From Chloranthus sessilifolius (taxonomy: Eukaryota > Streptophyta > Magnoliopsida > Chloranthales > Chloranthaceae): a stretch of DNA of 64,000 nt. Location: assembly GCA_021018995.1 (NCBI GenBank), contig CM037593.1, forward strand, positions 17,512,088 to 17,576,087. The letters are read 5' to 3'. The translations under genes were made by a program, and so were the position numbers. Positions within the stretch are counted from its first letter, which is position 1. The number at the start of each line of letters is the position of its first letter. Below the pieces are notes generated by a model. That model made no database searches, had not been told where the DNA came from, and saw nothing but the letters and a program-made list of their open reading frames with translations. Of the stretch, positions 45,491 through 58,741 are shown in pieces.

Positions 45491-47523
45491 TTTACAGATC
45501 GGGAACAATGTTTTTAATTCACAATTTGTGTGCAAAGAACAAGTATGTGTGCAAAGGTCAACTTGCATGTGCAAGTAGTGGTTTTCATTTGTCGTTATGT
45601 TTTCCAGAAGCCCACTTCTATTTTTCTTTTCCACAAGCTAATTTGACACGTTGGGGAAATGGCCGCCTTAGGTGGTTCACGAGCTATGAATCGATCGCTT
45701 GCGTCATGCATCTAGAAGTTCTCTTTTTAAGCCGCCTAGCTAGCTTTCATACTTAGGACAGTGGTCAATTAATGCAACCCAAAAAATGTGAAGGTCAATC
45801 CATTTATCCACATTTAATATTATTGACTGCTTTAAATCATGTGATGTAGATCATTTTTCTTCCCAATCTTTCATCCAATATATCTTGAGATCATGTTTCA
45901 CCTATCAGATCGTCAAATATTAATTACACATAGAACACATCCCCAAAAGTAATCCAAGAACTCTTCTCATGACACACTTTGGTCAATGTCACATTGGGGA
46001 TGTTTGCAATATATCAAACATATAATTGTCTCAAATGTGGGCCATAATCTCAAGGTCTATTGTGTAAAAAATTGAGAGATTTTTTGTATTACGGCAACAA
46101 ATTGTGTTAATGATGGAACTATTAAGTGTGAAGGCCTAATCTTCAGTTGCAAAAACCCCCAATCTTAATTAATCCATCCGAATTTTTAGTCTTGGATTTT
46201 ATATGGAGCCTGCTGTCAATGGGTCTAGTCGACTCGATCCAAGTTTTAGATTCTTCACTTTTACCATTCATCTTGGACACAACAAATTTTAAGATGGTGT
46301 GCTACCATCAAACGGTTATATTTTGGTTCCACATGATAGTTATTTTAAAAAATTAATATAATTATGTGCTTATGTTAAATGGGATTCTCATATCACTTTT
46401 CGTGATGTGTTATGTGGAATCAAAATCTTACTCTATTGTTAAATGATTGTATGAAAGATTGGAAATCATCTGATTCAAAGTAGTAACCGATTTAATTACG
46501 AGAAATTTGAATTGAGAAAGAAGAATCTTAAGTTAGAAAATTTAAGGCGCCCTAATTAATCTTCAAAGCGGCTTAAGTAGTTTTGTTATCTAGAAGAATC
46601 ATGGAATGGAGCTCCATCCGAATTTTGTCAAAGATTTTCTATGGAGCCAACTGTCAACATGACGGCCAACTAGAGGGCTGTCATGTCACTTGTCACTGTC
46701 AAGCATGGTCCACTCCACCCGGTCCTCGGGCCACCCGACTTGTTTTCTTTATATAACCAGGTACATAAATATCACCTGTCGGGCTACGCCAGGTATGATG
46801 TTTAAGTCAGGTTGGGTACCAACTACCAACTCAACGGTGGGTTGGATCAAATCGGATAAAAATAAGATTTGATTACTGCCGTGTGATAAATATCGATTTT
46901 AGTCTCAATCTTTTCACACATTAAGTCATCAAATTATGGCCCACATATTACACCCTTAGATATTGATTTCACGTGCCACACGTTTGTGATCATAGTATAT
47001 TATGAGAAGGGTTTTTGAGTCATTTTGGAAATGTGTTCTATATAAAATTAATATTTGATCGTTTTTTAAGTGAATCATGATCTCAATATATTTTGTGTGA
47101 AAGATTGAAATGAAATACAAGCTTCTTTGGATTCAAAATAATCAATAGTGTTAATGGTGGAGCCATCAATTGTGTAGACCGCGTCGTCGTTTGCAAAACT
47201 TGTACTCTTTTATGTATGAGATCAAGGAAATAAGTTAGTTTTAAGGGATTTTTACTTGGGTCGGGTTGCGCTTCGAGCTCAATGTCAGGTTAGATTTTCA
47301 GGTCAAACCGGTCATAGAGCCTTAAGTTGTTGGGCCGCCAAAATTTAATCCTCAACCGAATGAGAGCCCTAATGCCAACCCTATATTTTTGGGCTTGGCA
47401 GTCACAACAGAACTAGGGGTGGGCCCAATAAAAAATATTAGTGGATGAGAGACCACTAGTAAAATTGCACATGCTTGTCCAAATAAAATTGAAAATTAGA
47501 AAAGTTTATTGAATATATAATAT

Positions 47524-47576
<53 letters not shown>

Positions 47577-48150
47577 TTGGAATATTATTAAGTTTTTGAG
47601 CCAAGTGATAAACTAATTTTTACTTGCGTTTATAAAACAAATAATTTTTACTTGCCCAAACAAAATAAATGTTTGAAATTTTTTAGGACAATATTGTACA
47701 ATGGACAATTTTTAATAGATAATTTTACAGACAGTTTATATGGGTGATGTGATTGACTGCACACATAGTGGAGCTGAAGCATTACAACCAATCACATTGC
47801 GTCACATAATTTGTCTGCAATATTATTTATTAAAACTTGTCCGTACTTTATTATTTTTCATATTTTCCTTTTAAGAAGGCGCATTAGGCCGCTTGTACAC
47901 TATATGGCTGCGCCTGTGTACAATATACTTGACCCTTTAAGTTAAATTTGTTTTTAAGTTCAAACACATAAAGGTGAATTTATTAACAAAACAAGATTCT
48001 TCCTCCATAAGCTTCTCACTCAAATAAATTACATGATTGAAGTTGTTTTTAATCCAAATCTATGAGACAATTGATTTTGAGATCATGGTTTTGCCATCAG
48101 ATAGTCAATTTTAATTTCATATGATATATATATATATTAAAAATTAAATA
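45491..48150. other. Non-coding, foldback-derived fragments
   Basis: 45800-46090, 46200-46480 and 46900-47130 contain the core of the foldback family (GATCATG, ATCCCCAAAAG and its inverse, AATCTCAAGGTCTATTGTG). A (TA)n/(T)n tract occupies 47527-47578. 48030-48150 is the left half of a foldback core interrupted by the next element. No gene seen. Confidence 0.55.
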
Positions 48151-51100
48151 TGTAATGACTTAAATTTTTTTTTATTTATTTATTTAATGATTTTAGATGT
48201 ATTTTGCACCGAACACGGTATTAGTGTTCCATATCGGAACTTAACCTACGCACAACTCTTTTCACTTTTCTTCTTTTAAGAAAATCTTAGCTGTCTCATC
48301 TCCTTCTTAATCTTAAAAGAAAACACTAGTCGTCAAACATCTTCTTCTGTAGTCACATTTATCTAAAAACACCTTAAATCTTTGTCTGTTCTTTCCCAAA
48401 GAACACCGTGATTATTTTGCAGTAAAGATCGTGGTGGAAGAAAGAGGAATCGTGGACGGACTATTGCGATTGGATGTCGATCTTCTCAAACCTAATCGTA
48501 GATCTGCTGTCACGCTTCAAGAGGTGAGTATCCATCCATCCATCTCATTTTTCTCAGATTCTATCACGTAGAATACGATTCGATCGTGTAACATCGGGCT
48601 AATAAATGAACCCTAAATTTGTTTTCTTATAAAATTGCTTTTAAGATTAATGAGATGATTAATCCTAATTTTTATTAATATTTTAATAATTTTTTTTTTT
48701 TAATTGTATTTCAAAATACTGTTAGAAATAGCGACAATTGATCAATTGATTTACACTTTCAATCGATCGATTAATTCGAAATCGCAACAGAAACTTTCTT
48801 ATATTATAGTATCGATTGATCGACTTCTATGCTTGATCCATCGATTTTGAACTAAATTAATAAAAAGTCCAAACTGCATTATCTGATTGATTCTAAGACC
48901 TTAAGGTCGATCCATCGAACCTCATGCTTGATCCATCGACCCACTTTACGTAACCCATTGTTCTCTACTTGTGCTTCATGGAGTAATGATTACTTCATAT
49001 CATATATTATTATATAAAAGGGGTAATGAAGACTTTATAAAATAGTTTATTAAAACACTCAATTACTCTTATAAGTATAATATATTATATTCACATTTAT
49101 GGTAAAAATTACTTTTTTAACTTATGTATGAAACTTGTTAAATACTATATATTATCTTATTTAATTCACGTACTCAAGTACCACTTTTCTTATTATAAGT
49201 TGATTGTGAAAATTTGCTTCTTCATCCACCTATCCATTTACACCTTTGATCGATCGACTTTGAACAAAATCGAATCATTGCTTATATTTAAATTGCTTCA
49301 AATTTGACCGATTGATATAAAAAATCGATCGATTGATCTGTACCCAAATTTAATAGTTTATATAATATAATTAAGACCAATTGACTGATTCCAAAATCAA
49401 TCGATCGATTCTCGTCCGAATAGACCACCTTATTTATATTATAAACTTCATATTTGCACGACCAAAACTTAATGTATATTAATCACTTGTACTTTTCGAT
49501 TCATGGTGATGGCCTACCTAATTTAAGAATTGTTGCACTTTTTTAACTTGAGAATTTAATAATAATAAATATACATATATCACTTGAAAATTGAACTATA
49601 ACCTTCACGTTATCGAAAACACATAATTAACTCTCCTATACTATATTTATATTGTCGTTATGTAAATAAATATAAATATAAACTTAATAAAAATTGGATG
49701 TAAACCTCTGTGTGTATGAAATGATTATTTTTCATTTTTTATCATGATATATGAGTTAGGGACATGTTAGGTTATATAACGCGAGTGTATGAGATCATGT
49801 ATACACTTGAGTGTGGTGATTCGCTGAGATGGTATCGAAACGAAGAATACATCATATTCACATGCCTTATAACTCATTGTGGTATGAGACATCATGACGA
49901 GTAGGGTGAGTGCGAATTTAGTGTAATCTCATATACGGTGGTATATATAGTGACCCGATCACTCCGAGTTCTTATATGATAAGGATAAGATATGAGATTC
50001 GAGTCTTGGGCCTTAGCTATAGTCAGATCTCTTTACGGTCATATGAATTTTAAAATATAGGCATTCATGTACAAATACAACCTCTCTATGGTGATTTGAA
50101 ATCTTTTTGATAGCGAGATTTCTTTACTACCACATGAAGTACACCGAGGTTATTCCTTGGAAAGTGTGATTTAGTGGAGTTATCCCACTATAGCTCATTT
50201 TAGAGTTAAGTGGTAAGAGTTTTAATAAGATATAAGTATGAGATAAGATATGTTATGAGTTCGATAATAAGACATCGTTGTTTAGGCTAGCAAAAGATTA
50301 AGAACTTTAGTCTGTACGTGTCATTTCTTGCATAGTCACTGTAAGGGCAATAATGTCTTACAGCCAAGACAGGTCTCTAAGAAGTAGTATAAGTATGATT
50401 ATGAGTATATTATGAGTTATGTTTGGCCATTATGTCTCCCTATTAGGCTGGGTGGAGAGTATGATGAGGATAGAGAGGGCGTTAAATAACATTATGATAT
50501 GGTGGTATGATACTATGGTGACCCCCACATAGTGGTTAGAGCAACGACTCTGGTGCAAGTCGTATAAAATTTATGAGTATGTTAGTTATGCTCATGCAAT
50601 ATACAAATGTATATTCGAGAATAATAAGACATGGTATGCTATGAAATGCAGAGGAGATACGTTAGGGTATGAGTGTCTAGATCATGGTCTTGCATTTATG
50701 TTACGATATGAGTTTTTCGATATATATATTTTTTTAGTTTTGTTATTCTTTCTTACTTCATTGCTATATTACGTTTATCACTCATGTGATGCACCCACAA
50801 TGTACCTAAATATAATGGGGTGAATTGGTGACATATCCACTGAGTTTACGTAACTGAGTAAACTAATCTCAAGATAATCTAACAGCTGCAAGTGATTATA
50901 TTGGTGGAGTCGACGCCGGCTATCCAGATCTTATTAATGTTGACTTCATTGACTAGTAGACGTTGAGTATCAAGAGCCTTTGGAAGACGACGCAGCTGGT
51001 TATTAGGAGTACAATAGATGTTGATTTTGATCCGAGCGCTGAATATTGATTTCGTAAACTCGGTATTAGTTTATTTGATACTCTTATCTTGACTCTATGA

Positions 51101-51353
51101 CTTCTTTTATTGGATTTGTCTCCGACCTTGTTTATGTTTTATTGGTGAATTTATTACATTTTATCGCAGTTATTTAGTATTTATGATTGTTTTATATCCC
51201 ACCTTTATGTTGTTGGCGTTCACGGATTTTGTGGAACCAGATATACACGAGAATTCGGATTATGTGTATTCCGCTTAACGTATCTGGGATGCATGCGGGT
51301 CATAACTCGGAATTCTAATCCCTCGGGATGAGGTAGAATTTCGGGTCGTGACA
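48151..51353. mobile_element. Putative giant solo LTR, 3.2 kb
   Basis: Left end TGTAATGACTTAAATT and right end AATTTCGGGTCGTGACA are near-inverse (mostly C-to-T changes), as in plant LTRs beginning TGTCACGACCCGAA. It interrupts a foldback core: the halves CATCAGATAGTCAATTTTAA (48102) and GACGATCTGATAGTTGGATC (51426) are complementary arms on either side. Flanks AAATA / GAACA could be a decayed duplication. Interior is non-coding with leader-like sequence and a possible splice donor (GAGGTGAGTAT, 48520). Ty3/gypsy affiliation is inference. Confidence 0.5.
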
Positions 51354-51844
51354 GAACATGATCATAGCAGTACATCAAACACGATTTTCAGATAACCTTT
51401 TGTGATGTGTCCCAAATTAAAATATGACGATCTGATAGTTGGATCATGATCCCAAGATCTTCTTTGTAGAATATTGTAAGTTAAATCCAGATGACCTAAA
51501 AAATGAAGATATGGGTAGAACTGGCCGAGATACCTGATGCTTAAAACTGTGATTTAAACCCACACATAAAACCCAAAAATCACAATGATCGGTAAATGAA
51601 ACCCCTTGTTCATTGTTCATGGTTTCTTTAGTCAACCATTTTTAGTCTTCCGATTGGATGACCAGGATCATCCGATTGGTGCGATATTTGAGTTAATACA
51701 CACAAGGAATATCTTATTTACATATTTAATCTCCTTTAATATGCTATACTTACACAAAAACTGCATTCACTTTCTTCCTATGATTCGCTGGAATGGTGGG
51801 GATGGAACAAATGATAAGATTTACTACGGATGTAGGCTTCACTA

Positions 51845-51879
51845 AGCTAGCAAAAACATTAAGCTAGCAAAAACATTAA
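51845..51879 (+). repeat. 17-bp direct duplication
   Basis: AAGCTAGCAAAAACATT is present twice in succession just before the Harbinger-like element. Confidence 0.9.
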
Positions 51880-52265
51880 GGGCTTGTTTCGCGGGACGAG
51901 TTCTTGGAAAAACTCGGTACGAAAACTCATTTTTTTTCGCTGTTTGGCAATCATGTGGGACCCACAAATTAGAGTATTTTTAAAGAAAAATTCAGATAAA
52001 AGATTCAACCAAAATTATGGTGAAAATCATTTTTGCCCATGACATGGGTTATAAAATTAAAGAAAATTTTTATTTATTACCCTTGCAACCCGAACTTTGT
52101 TTTTCTCGACTAAAATATTTTATGCTAAAATCGTTTGACTGCTTTGGATCAATCGATCGAGGTTTTTTTTTTCACCATAATTTTTCATATAATGGATTTT
52201 GAGACCATGAGCTTATTATCAAATGTTCAATTTTTTCTTTGATGTGGCACACATATCAATATCTC

Positions 52266-52693
52266 TTTGTTCACGCCCATGTGTTCTCTGAGAGCGCCTA
52301 CGTCCAGACCCCTAAAAAAACATTGATTTCTTCGGATCAGATGATGAAGATTTATTTTAATAAAGATCTTCCACAAAATAGATATTGGCTTTATGATGCA
52401 TCAATCTGGTGGCCAGTTTTTGATTTCCTGTATCACTGATACCCAAAAATGACTCTTCAATCATATAGCACACATCATGCTCAAATGTGACTTTAGGCCC
52501 ATTTTTTGGGGACTGGGGACGCATTGAATCACAAATTGATCGTCTGATAGGTGCTATATGATCTTAAGATCCATTCTGTGAACGATTAGGGTGAAAAACA
52601 ATCAACCTCATCTGATCCAAAGCAATCAACAATCTTCAAGGGATCTGGGATGTGGTCGCTTTCAGAGAACGCATGGATGCAAACAGAGGTACC
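52266..52693. mobile_element. Foldback element nested in the Harbinger-like element
   Basis: Left CACGCCCATGTGTTCTCTGA, right TCAGAGAACGCATGGATGC are inverse; inner blocks likewise (GATCAGATGATGAAG against CATCTGATCC). The right end retains AGAGGTACCC; the left end is shortened. Confidence 0.65.
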
Positions 52694-53153
52694 CATAAAT
52701 AGCGATGCCAATAAATATAACCCAACCATCTAAGCCACTTATATAATTTGAAGGCCATGATCTAAAGATCATAAGTGAAAAGATTGGCACCAAGAATAAT
52801 CTTTATCATATGACTCAATGCACTTCAAATCCATTATCCGATTCAACAGTTGATTGTATCGAATCATATAATAGAGATTGAGTTTTGCACCACTCTTTTG
52901 TGTCGTAGATCTGTAGATCATGACCTTTATTTTAGACGGTTTAGATGCAACCTCACATCATAATCGTATCATTTATTTGCACTGTAAAATTGTAACCTCT
53001 CCCCATCTCCTTCGGCCAACATGCATTGATTGCTTTGAATCTTACAAAGGAGATTGTTTTTTATCCCATTCTTCTACATTATGCATCTTGAGATCATGGG
53101 TATATCATTAGACCGTTTTTTTATTTCATGTGACACCCAATCTAAAAAATGAC

Positions 53154-53321
53154 TCGTGATTTGTATTTGAGCTTGATGTATGTCTCACAAGTTTAGAGTT
53201 ATTGTTTGAAATTTGTATCACGCGGAATAAAAAACTATCGTGATTTGTATTTGAACTTGATGTATGTCTCACAAGTTTAGAGTTATTATTTGAAATTTGT
53301 ATCACGCGGAATAAAAAACTA
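53154..53321 (+). repeat. 84-bp tandem duplication
   Basis: Two units, 53154-53237 and 53238-53321, beginning TCGTGATTTGTATTTGA and differing at only a few bases. Confidence 0.92.
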
Positions 53322-54267
53322 ACTCTCAGAGTATATGCCTATGATCTCAAGACTCATATTGTAAAAAGTTGGGACCAAAAAAAAATTTCGTGTTCTAATT
53401 CAAAGCGATTAATGCATTTTGACCCGACGAGATGGGGTGAGATTATAGGTTCACATGGTGTGAAGAATAGTGCCTTAGGAAAATAATTTTATACAATGTA
53501 GTCAAATAGCTGAAAAAAATAAAATCAAACAATTGTAAAATTTTAAAAATAAAATTTCCCATGAGTTGTTTTATTTACAAGCCCATATAAAGTACAAAAA
53601 AAAAAACCATTTCCATGAATTTTGTCAAACAAGGCCTAAATATATACTTTTTATGAGAGCTTTCTCGTATCTTATTCTTATTTTCATTCTATCGATGATG
53701 CTAATCTCTCCTACAAAATCGATTGTGGCCTATCTTTTTTAACCACCAAGAAAAGAGAGAGGAGATACATCACTTCTATTAGAAAATTATTTATTTTTCA
53801 TGGCCTTGAGATGCGTGTAGTGAAAGGGTCCAACCTGACTTTTAATAGGGATAATTGCACTGCAACCCCTAACTTTCTTTGATATTATTTGCAGGCCCAT
53901 ATATTTTTTGTTATTGCGGTTGCATCCAAACTATTGAATATGTTGGGCAAAGAGGTCCCTATAGTAATGACAAGTTACCAAACCATTTGATTGGCTTAAC
54001 TATTGTTATTTATTGGTTCACTTTTTGAAAATGTCAAAATACCCTCACAGTGAAACAATTGATATGCCATGATCACATGTAACATATTCTCAAGCCGATG
54101 CATAACGGATCTTGGATACGTATCTGCTAAACTGATCGACATTTCAAATATTTTTTTTATTTTTTTTAAAAAATGTTATACAATATTAAAAATATTTGAA
54201 ATGACATTTTCGTTATTTTGTCCAATGCATGTTGGTTGAAATAATCTTATATGGGCCTATATTTTTT

Positions 54268-54930
54268 GGGTGGCAATGGGGCAAGTTTGGGTCGAGCTCG
54301 AGTCACTACAAAAATACAGTATTTTAGCGGCACTTGCTGTTAAGGTAGTTTTTGGTAGTGGCAGGATTAATATCGACAGTTTTTGGTAGCAACAGAACTA
54401 ATAGCAATAATTTTTTATTAAAAAAACTACCGCTAATAGTCTTATTTTTTATAGTGAGTATACCCAAGTTTGACTCGACAAATTTGAACTTGGCCCAAGC
54501 CCAACCCAAGCTTGTAGTTGGCTTATGATTCCAAGCCCAAGCCTGGCTCGGCCTGATCCGTTTATTCCTAGATGAGTTGAATGAATAGAATTATAAGAGG
54601 CCTAAAGAAGAGGCTTCTTTAGTCCATTGTACTTTCAAAATCTTCAAAAAAAATTTTCTATGGGAAAGATAATGTCTTCAATCATTACTTTATTGAGAAA
54701 GTGATTTCTTTTCGGTAGGTTATAGGCAGCTATCAAATATGATATATTCTACTTTAAATAGATGACATGAGATTGGTGATAGGTGGCTATCAAATAAGAG
54801 AGCCCGACGGGTTTAAGGGGTTAGCCTCGGGCTCGACTTATTTAATTATCAGGGGGTGCTAGCTCAAGCCCGGCTTGCGGGATTTATGATCAAGGCTAAG
54901 CCGAACAGCCTACCTAGCCCAATGCCACCC
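54268..54930. mobile_element. TIR element with GGGTGGCAATGGG ends
   Basis: Left GGGTGGCAATGGG and right CCCAATGCCACCC; next to them CGAGCTCGAG- and GCCCAAGCC-rich sequence. No clear target duplication. Common plant non-autonomous DNA transposon type. Confidence 0.6.
54304..54456. mobile_element. CACTA MITE, third-level nesting
   Basis: CACTACAAAAATAC to TTTTTTATAGTG with perfect 3-bp duplication AGT (54301-54303, 54457-54459), in inverse orientation to the other CACTA MITEs. Confidence 0.88.
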
Positions 54931-55332
54931 CTACCAATATTTGACCTGTTTGGCTCAATATTTTACCTAACGCTAAATCGGGGGTGCATATGATATGACC
55001 GATATTTAAAACCAATGGCTATAATTCCTTTTAAGTTAGTTTTTGGTTTGATTTTGATGACAATATTCTATACGATAGCACTATTTTCAATTTGATTAAA
55101 AAATTAAAAGAAAATAGAAATTATATTCACCATGGGCATAAAGGTAATTTGGTTGTTAACATAATCACACAGGAGACCTCGTTACCAAACTTTTTTGAGG
55201 GAGATGAACCTGGGGGCCTCTTTGCCTAAGAGATCCAAACATTTCAATGAATCTCAAATATTAAAGAGGAGGGGCCCTGAATACAATATCTGAAAATTTA
55301 AGGGAGTGCAGTGCAATTAACCCTTTATAATA

Positions 55333-56024
55333 AAACAGATAGATTAGTTAATATATCGATCACATATTTCTAACAAATAGTAGGCTTTTCTAACAAATAA
55401 TAAGGTGTGCGCGAGCGCGGCAGCAAAAAAAACACTGTTACCAAAATCATTTTATGTCGGGCACGCCATCATTTCATAAAAAAATAATGCTACCAAATCA
55501 TTCTATTTTGTGTGATGTGACATGGGGGACCTCGTGGCACTATAAAGTTTAGTTCATATTTATCCGAAAGAATAAGAGAGTTGGTATTTGGTGCTTAACT
55601 CATTACGTGGACCTCTTTGCCACTGAAGTTTGTAAACATTTAGATTTAAATTCGATGAAAGGTTTGCATACTATGATCCGGTGGACGGGTGAGGCACCCA
55701 ATAGCAGCTCACATCTTTACTACTATAATGGGAGGAGGTGTGACATCAGAGTTAATTCCATTTTTACCAAAACATTCTTTTGCAGTGTTGCTTTCAAAAT
55801 CTGAAGTGCATGTGTTTACAAATTTAATATGGAGTCACCAACTAACTTATTGGAGAATATTTGGGATATGATTAGTTTAGTTGATATTATCAATAAGATT
55901 AGTTGCAATGAGTTTTGGCCAGGTCCAACAGGTTGAACTTTAAATGGGTTTCAAGTGATTTTAAACCCATTGGATGCATGGAAATCTTGACTTTAAATTC
56001 CATAAGTTGACATCCACATTTGAA
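55333..56024. other. Non-coding stretch
   Basis: Nothing recognisable apart from the duplicated phrase TTTCTAACAAATA (55368, 55388). Short open frames at 55607-55871 have no known motif. Confidence 0.5.
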
Positions 56025-56114
56025 TCCCTTGCATCCAATGACTAAAGTCAGTTGAATCTTATTTACGGTTCAATTCAACCTGTTAAACCTGCGTAAAATC
56101 CTTTGTTGAGATTA

Positions 56115-56346
56115 TGGTATAAAAAATCGGCCGATACTGATACGTACTGATTTTTTGGTAAACCGATATGTATCGGTATCCCAATTTGATATCAGTATCG
56201 GCAGATACGGTATCGATTTTGGCCGATACCTATGTATTTTTTTAAGTAGGCCAATACGTATCAGTATCAGCCGATACGTATCGGCCGAGTTGTATCGATC
56301 CTCCTAGGATCGATACCCGAGTCGGATACCGATTTTGTTACATTGG
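56115..56346. mobile_element. Palindrome-rich MITE, GATACGTATCGG type (copy B)
   Basis: Ortholog of 83-314, better preserved: starts GGTATAAAAAATCGGCCGA, ends CGATTTTGTTACATTGG. Confidence 0.7.
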
Positions 56347-56448
56347 TCATTGATAAGAATTAAATTAGGCAAATAAGATAGAATTAGAGTATGATTAAGA
56401 TTGTAATTAACATAATCTCATTTATAATTAGACACACCTTTTGTTTCG

Positions 56449-56855
56449 GGTAGCCCTATTCACGCCCACGCATTCTCTGAAAGCGCCCACCTGTGCAACC
56501 CCTTAAAAACCATTGATTGCTTTGGATTTGATGATTGAGTTCGTGTTTCACTCCGATCTTCCACACACTAGATCTTGAGATCATGTCTCACCTATTAGAC
56601 GGTCAGTTTTTTATTCCACATCTCACAGATCTCTCAAAAATGCCCTTTTGTGCAATGACACACATTACGCTCAAACATAATCTTCGGGCCATATTTTGGG
56701 GATCTGTGAGATATGGAATAAAAAAATGACCGTCGGATAGGTGCGATGTGCTCTCAAGATCCTTTGTGTGGAAGATCTCGGTGAAACACAATTTCCATCA
56801 TATGATCCAATGCAATCAGTGATTTTAATGGGGTTTCGAGGTAGGTGCTTCCTTT
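56449..56855. mobile_element. Foldback element (copy B)
   Basis: Ortholog of 424-787 with a fuller left arm: GATCTTGAGATCATG, TTTTTTATTCCACATCTC and CGCTCAAACAT are each mirrored in the right arm (GGAATAAAAAAATGACCG, CTCTCAAGATCC). The right terminus is lost. Confidence 0.75.
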
Positions 56856-57138
56856 TTCTTGCTAAAAAGGAAGTTTGATTTTCTTAGCTTACTGCGCAAC
56901 CTTTTATCACCATGAGAAACACAGCCAAACCCATTCAACACTAGGTAGAGCCAAAATTTTCTTCCAAGGAGGTGAAGCTATGAACGGCATAAAAATATGT
57001 TACTACTAAGGATGAGTTAGCATTAGCTAAGTGGCATAAGTGCTAGTCACTCGGATACTTTTTGGGATGTGTGTCATGTGAAATTAAAATATATACAATC
57101 TAGCTAATAGATGTGTCATGATTTGAAAATCTTTAAGG

Positions 57139-57367
57139 CATTGATCAAAATGCCGGAAAACCGATACATATCATCCGAGCCTAAAACCGGTACGTATCGG
57201 ATAATATGTATCAGTATCGGACAGTATCGGACAATAAATTGAATGTATCGTTTGATATTTTACATACATTTAACTGATATGGTATATTCAATGTACCGTA
57301 TCGGTGACCTCCGATACCGATACGTATCGTCCGATATGTATCGGTATCGGACGAATTTTGATCCATG
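57139..57367. mobile_element. hAT-like palindrome-rich MITE (copy B only)
   Basis: CATTGATCAAAAT at the left, ATTTTGATCCATG at the right, duplication CTTTAAGG (57131-57138) / CTTTAAAG (57368-57375). Copy A shows the unoccupied CTTTAAAG near 3129. Interior GATACGTATCG words. Confidence 0.9.
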
Positions 57368-57786
57368 CTTTAAAGTAAAAGACTACAATTAACTAAAAAC
57401 GAACTCTATCATTTGATTCAAAGGTATTGAACGTCATATGAAATTAATGGCTATCATATAAATCTAATATATCATTAATTTTAATTGGTATTTGACTGTA
57501 TTTTTGAACTATATGGAGCTCATATTTTATTCCAATCTTTCACAAAGTAAATCTAAAGATTATGAGCATAAAAAGAAATGTGACACATTATGCATGGAAG
57601 TCCGTGCACGTTAAGCAGTCACACATACGTGTGGACTACTGTATCCACCCATTATAGACTAGCTCGTAGCTAAAATGGAGGCCTCCACTTTTGACTAATT
57701 AGCCCATATTATATACCCAACTAAGTAGGCCTGGCAGGCCTATTACATTGGTTTTCATTTAGGTACAACACACTTGTTCCATCTCT

Positions 57787-57945
57787 CACTACAAAAAATA
57801 AGACTATTAGCTGCAGCCGTTATTAACAAAAAAATTGCCGCTAACACCTTTGCCGCTAGTCTTAATAGCCTATGATAGTTTTTTTGTTAATAGCGGCAAT
57901 TTTTTGCTGTAAAACACTGTCACTAATAGTCTTTTTTTTGTACTG
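57787..57945. mobile_element. CACTA MITE (copy B)
   Basis: Ortholog of 3541-3702; starts CACTACAAAAAATAAGAC, ends TTTTTTTTGTACTG. Confidence 0.75.
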
Positions 57946-58181
57946 CCTCTCTCTCTCTCTTACCCACCCCCATGTGCACTCATATCCTTAACTAGAGAAG
58001 GACAATATTATATGATGGATAGATTTTATGCAGATAAAGTGTAGGTGGCTGATGTGGCACGACACAATTGATTTCAACTGCGGCTCTTTTAATACAAGTT
58101 AGTGTCGCTTGCACTTTGTCCTTAACAACTCTATCCTCTGTTTACAAATTTTCGTATAATATTAATCAAAAACTAGATTTT

Positions 58182-58319
58182 CACTACAAAAAATAAGACT
58201 CTTAGCGGCAGTTTTTTTAACAAAAAACTGTTGCTATTAGTCTTGTTGCTACCAAAAACTGCCGCTACCAAAAATTGTCTTAAAAACAAGTGCCGCTAAT
58301 ACACCTTATTTTTGTAGTG
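58182..58319. mobile_element. CACTA MITE (copy B only)
   Basis: 138 bp, CACTACAAAAAATAAG to CTTATTTTTGTAGTG, duplication TTT. Copy A has the empty site CTAGATTTTGAGCC at about 3915. Confidence 0.93.
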
Positions 58320-58741
58320 TTTGAGCCTTTTTTTTCTTTCCTTAAAAAAAGACCCAACATTCTCATAATTATTTTTATTCAAGACCTCTCTAATGAGAGT
58401 TGTGCTGCACGACGATCGCTATAATTTTTTAGGAGAGATCATGACAGACTTGATCTAGTGATATTGGCTTTGACAGATTCTAAAATGAACAAGATGCGAT
58501 ATTGATAAAGTTTTTGAGAGAGACGGTAACCACCATCAAGCACAATTAAGATGTTTAAGTTGTTTACCATGAAGTTGTAACCAATCGTATGCGCTTCTTC
58601 AAAGGGGCACCCCATTGCGAGAGCACGATAAAGAATATTTAAGAAATGATTAAATTACTTACATTATATTAATAACCAATATAGCAATATCATGGATGTC
58701 GGTTCGAACCTAGCTTTTATATATATATATATAAAATTAAT

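Larger units (their letters stand above)
51880..53636. mobile_element. PIF/Harbinger-like non-autonomous element
   Basis: Left GGGCTTGTTTCG, right CAAACAAGGCC, with TAA on both sides (51877-51879, 53637-53639), the 3-bp target of this superfamily. No transposase found; includes a foldback element and an 84-bp tandem duplication. Confidence 0.55.
53848..55323. mobile_element. Mutator-like TIR element with nested insertions
   Basis: Left GGGATAATTGCACTGCA, right TGCAGTGCAATTAACCC. Flanks CTTTTAATA (53839-53847) and TTTATAATA (55324-55332) match at 7 of 9. No transposase seen. A second TIR element and a CACTA MITE are nested inside. Confidence 0.6.

Noticed and set aside
45376-45756. 126-residue plus-strand frame
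   Set aside because: First half is the right arm of a foldback element; no domain.
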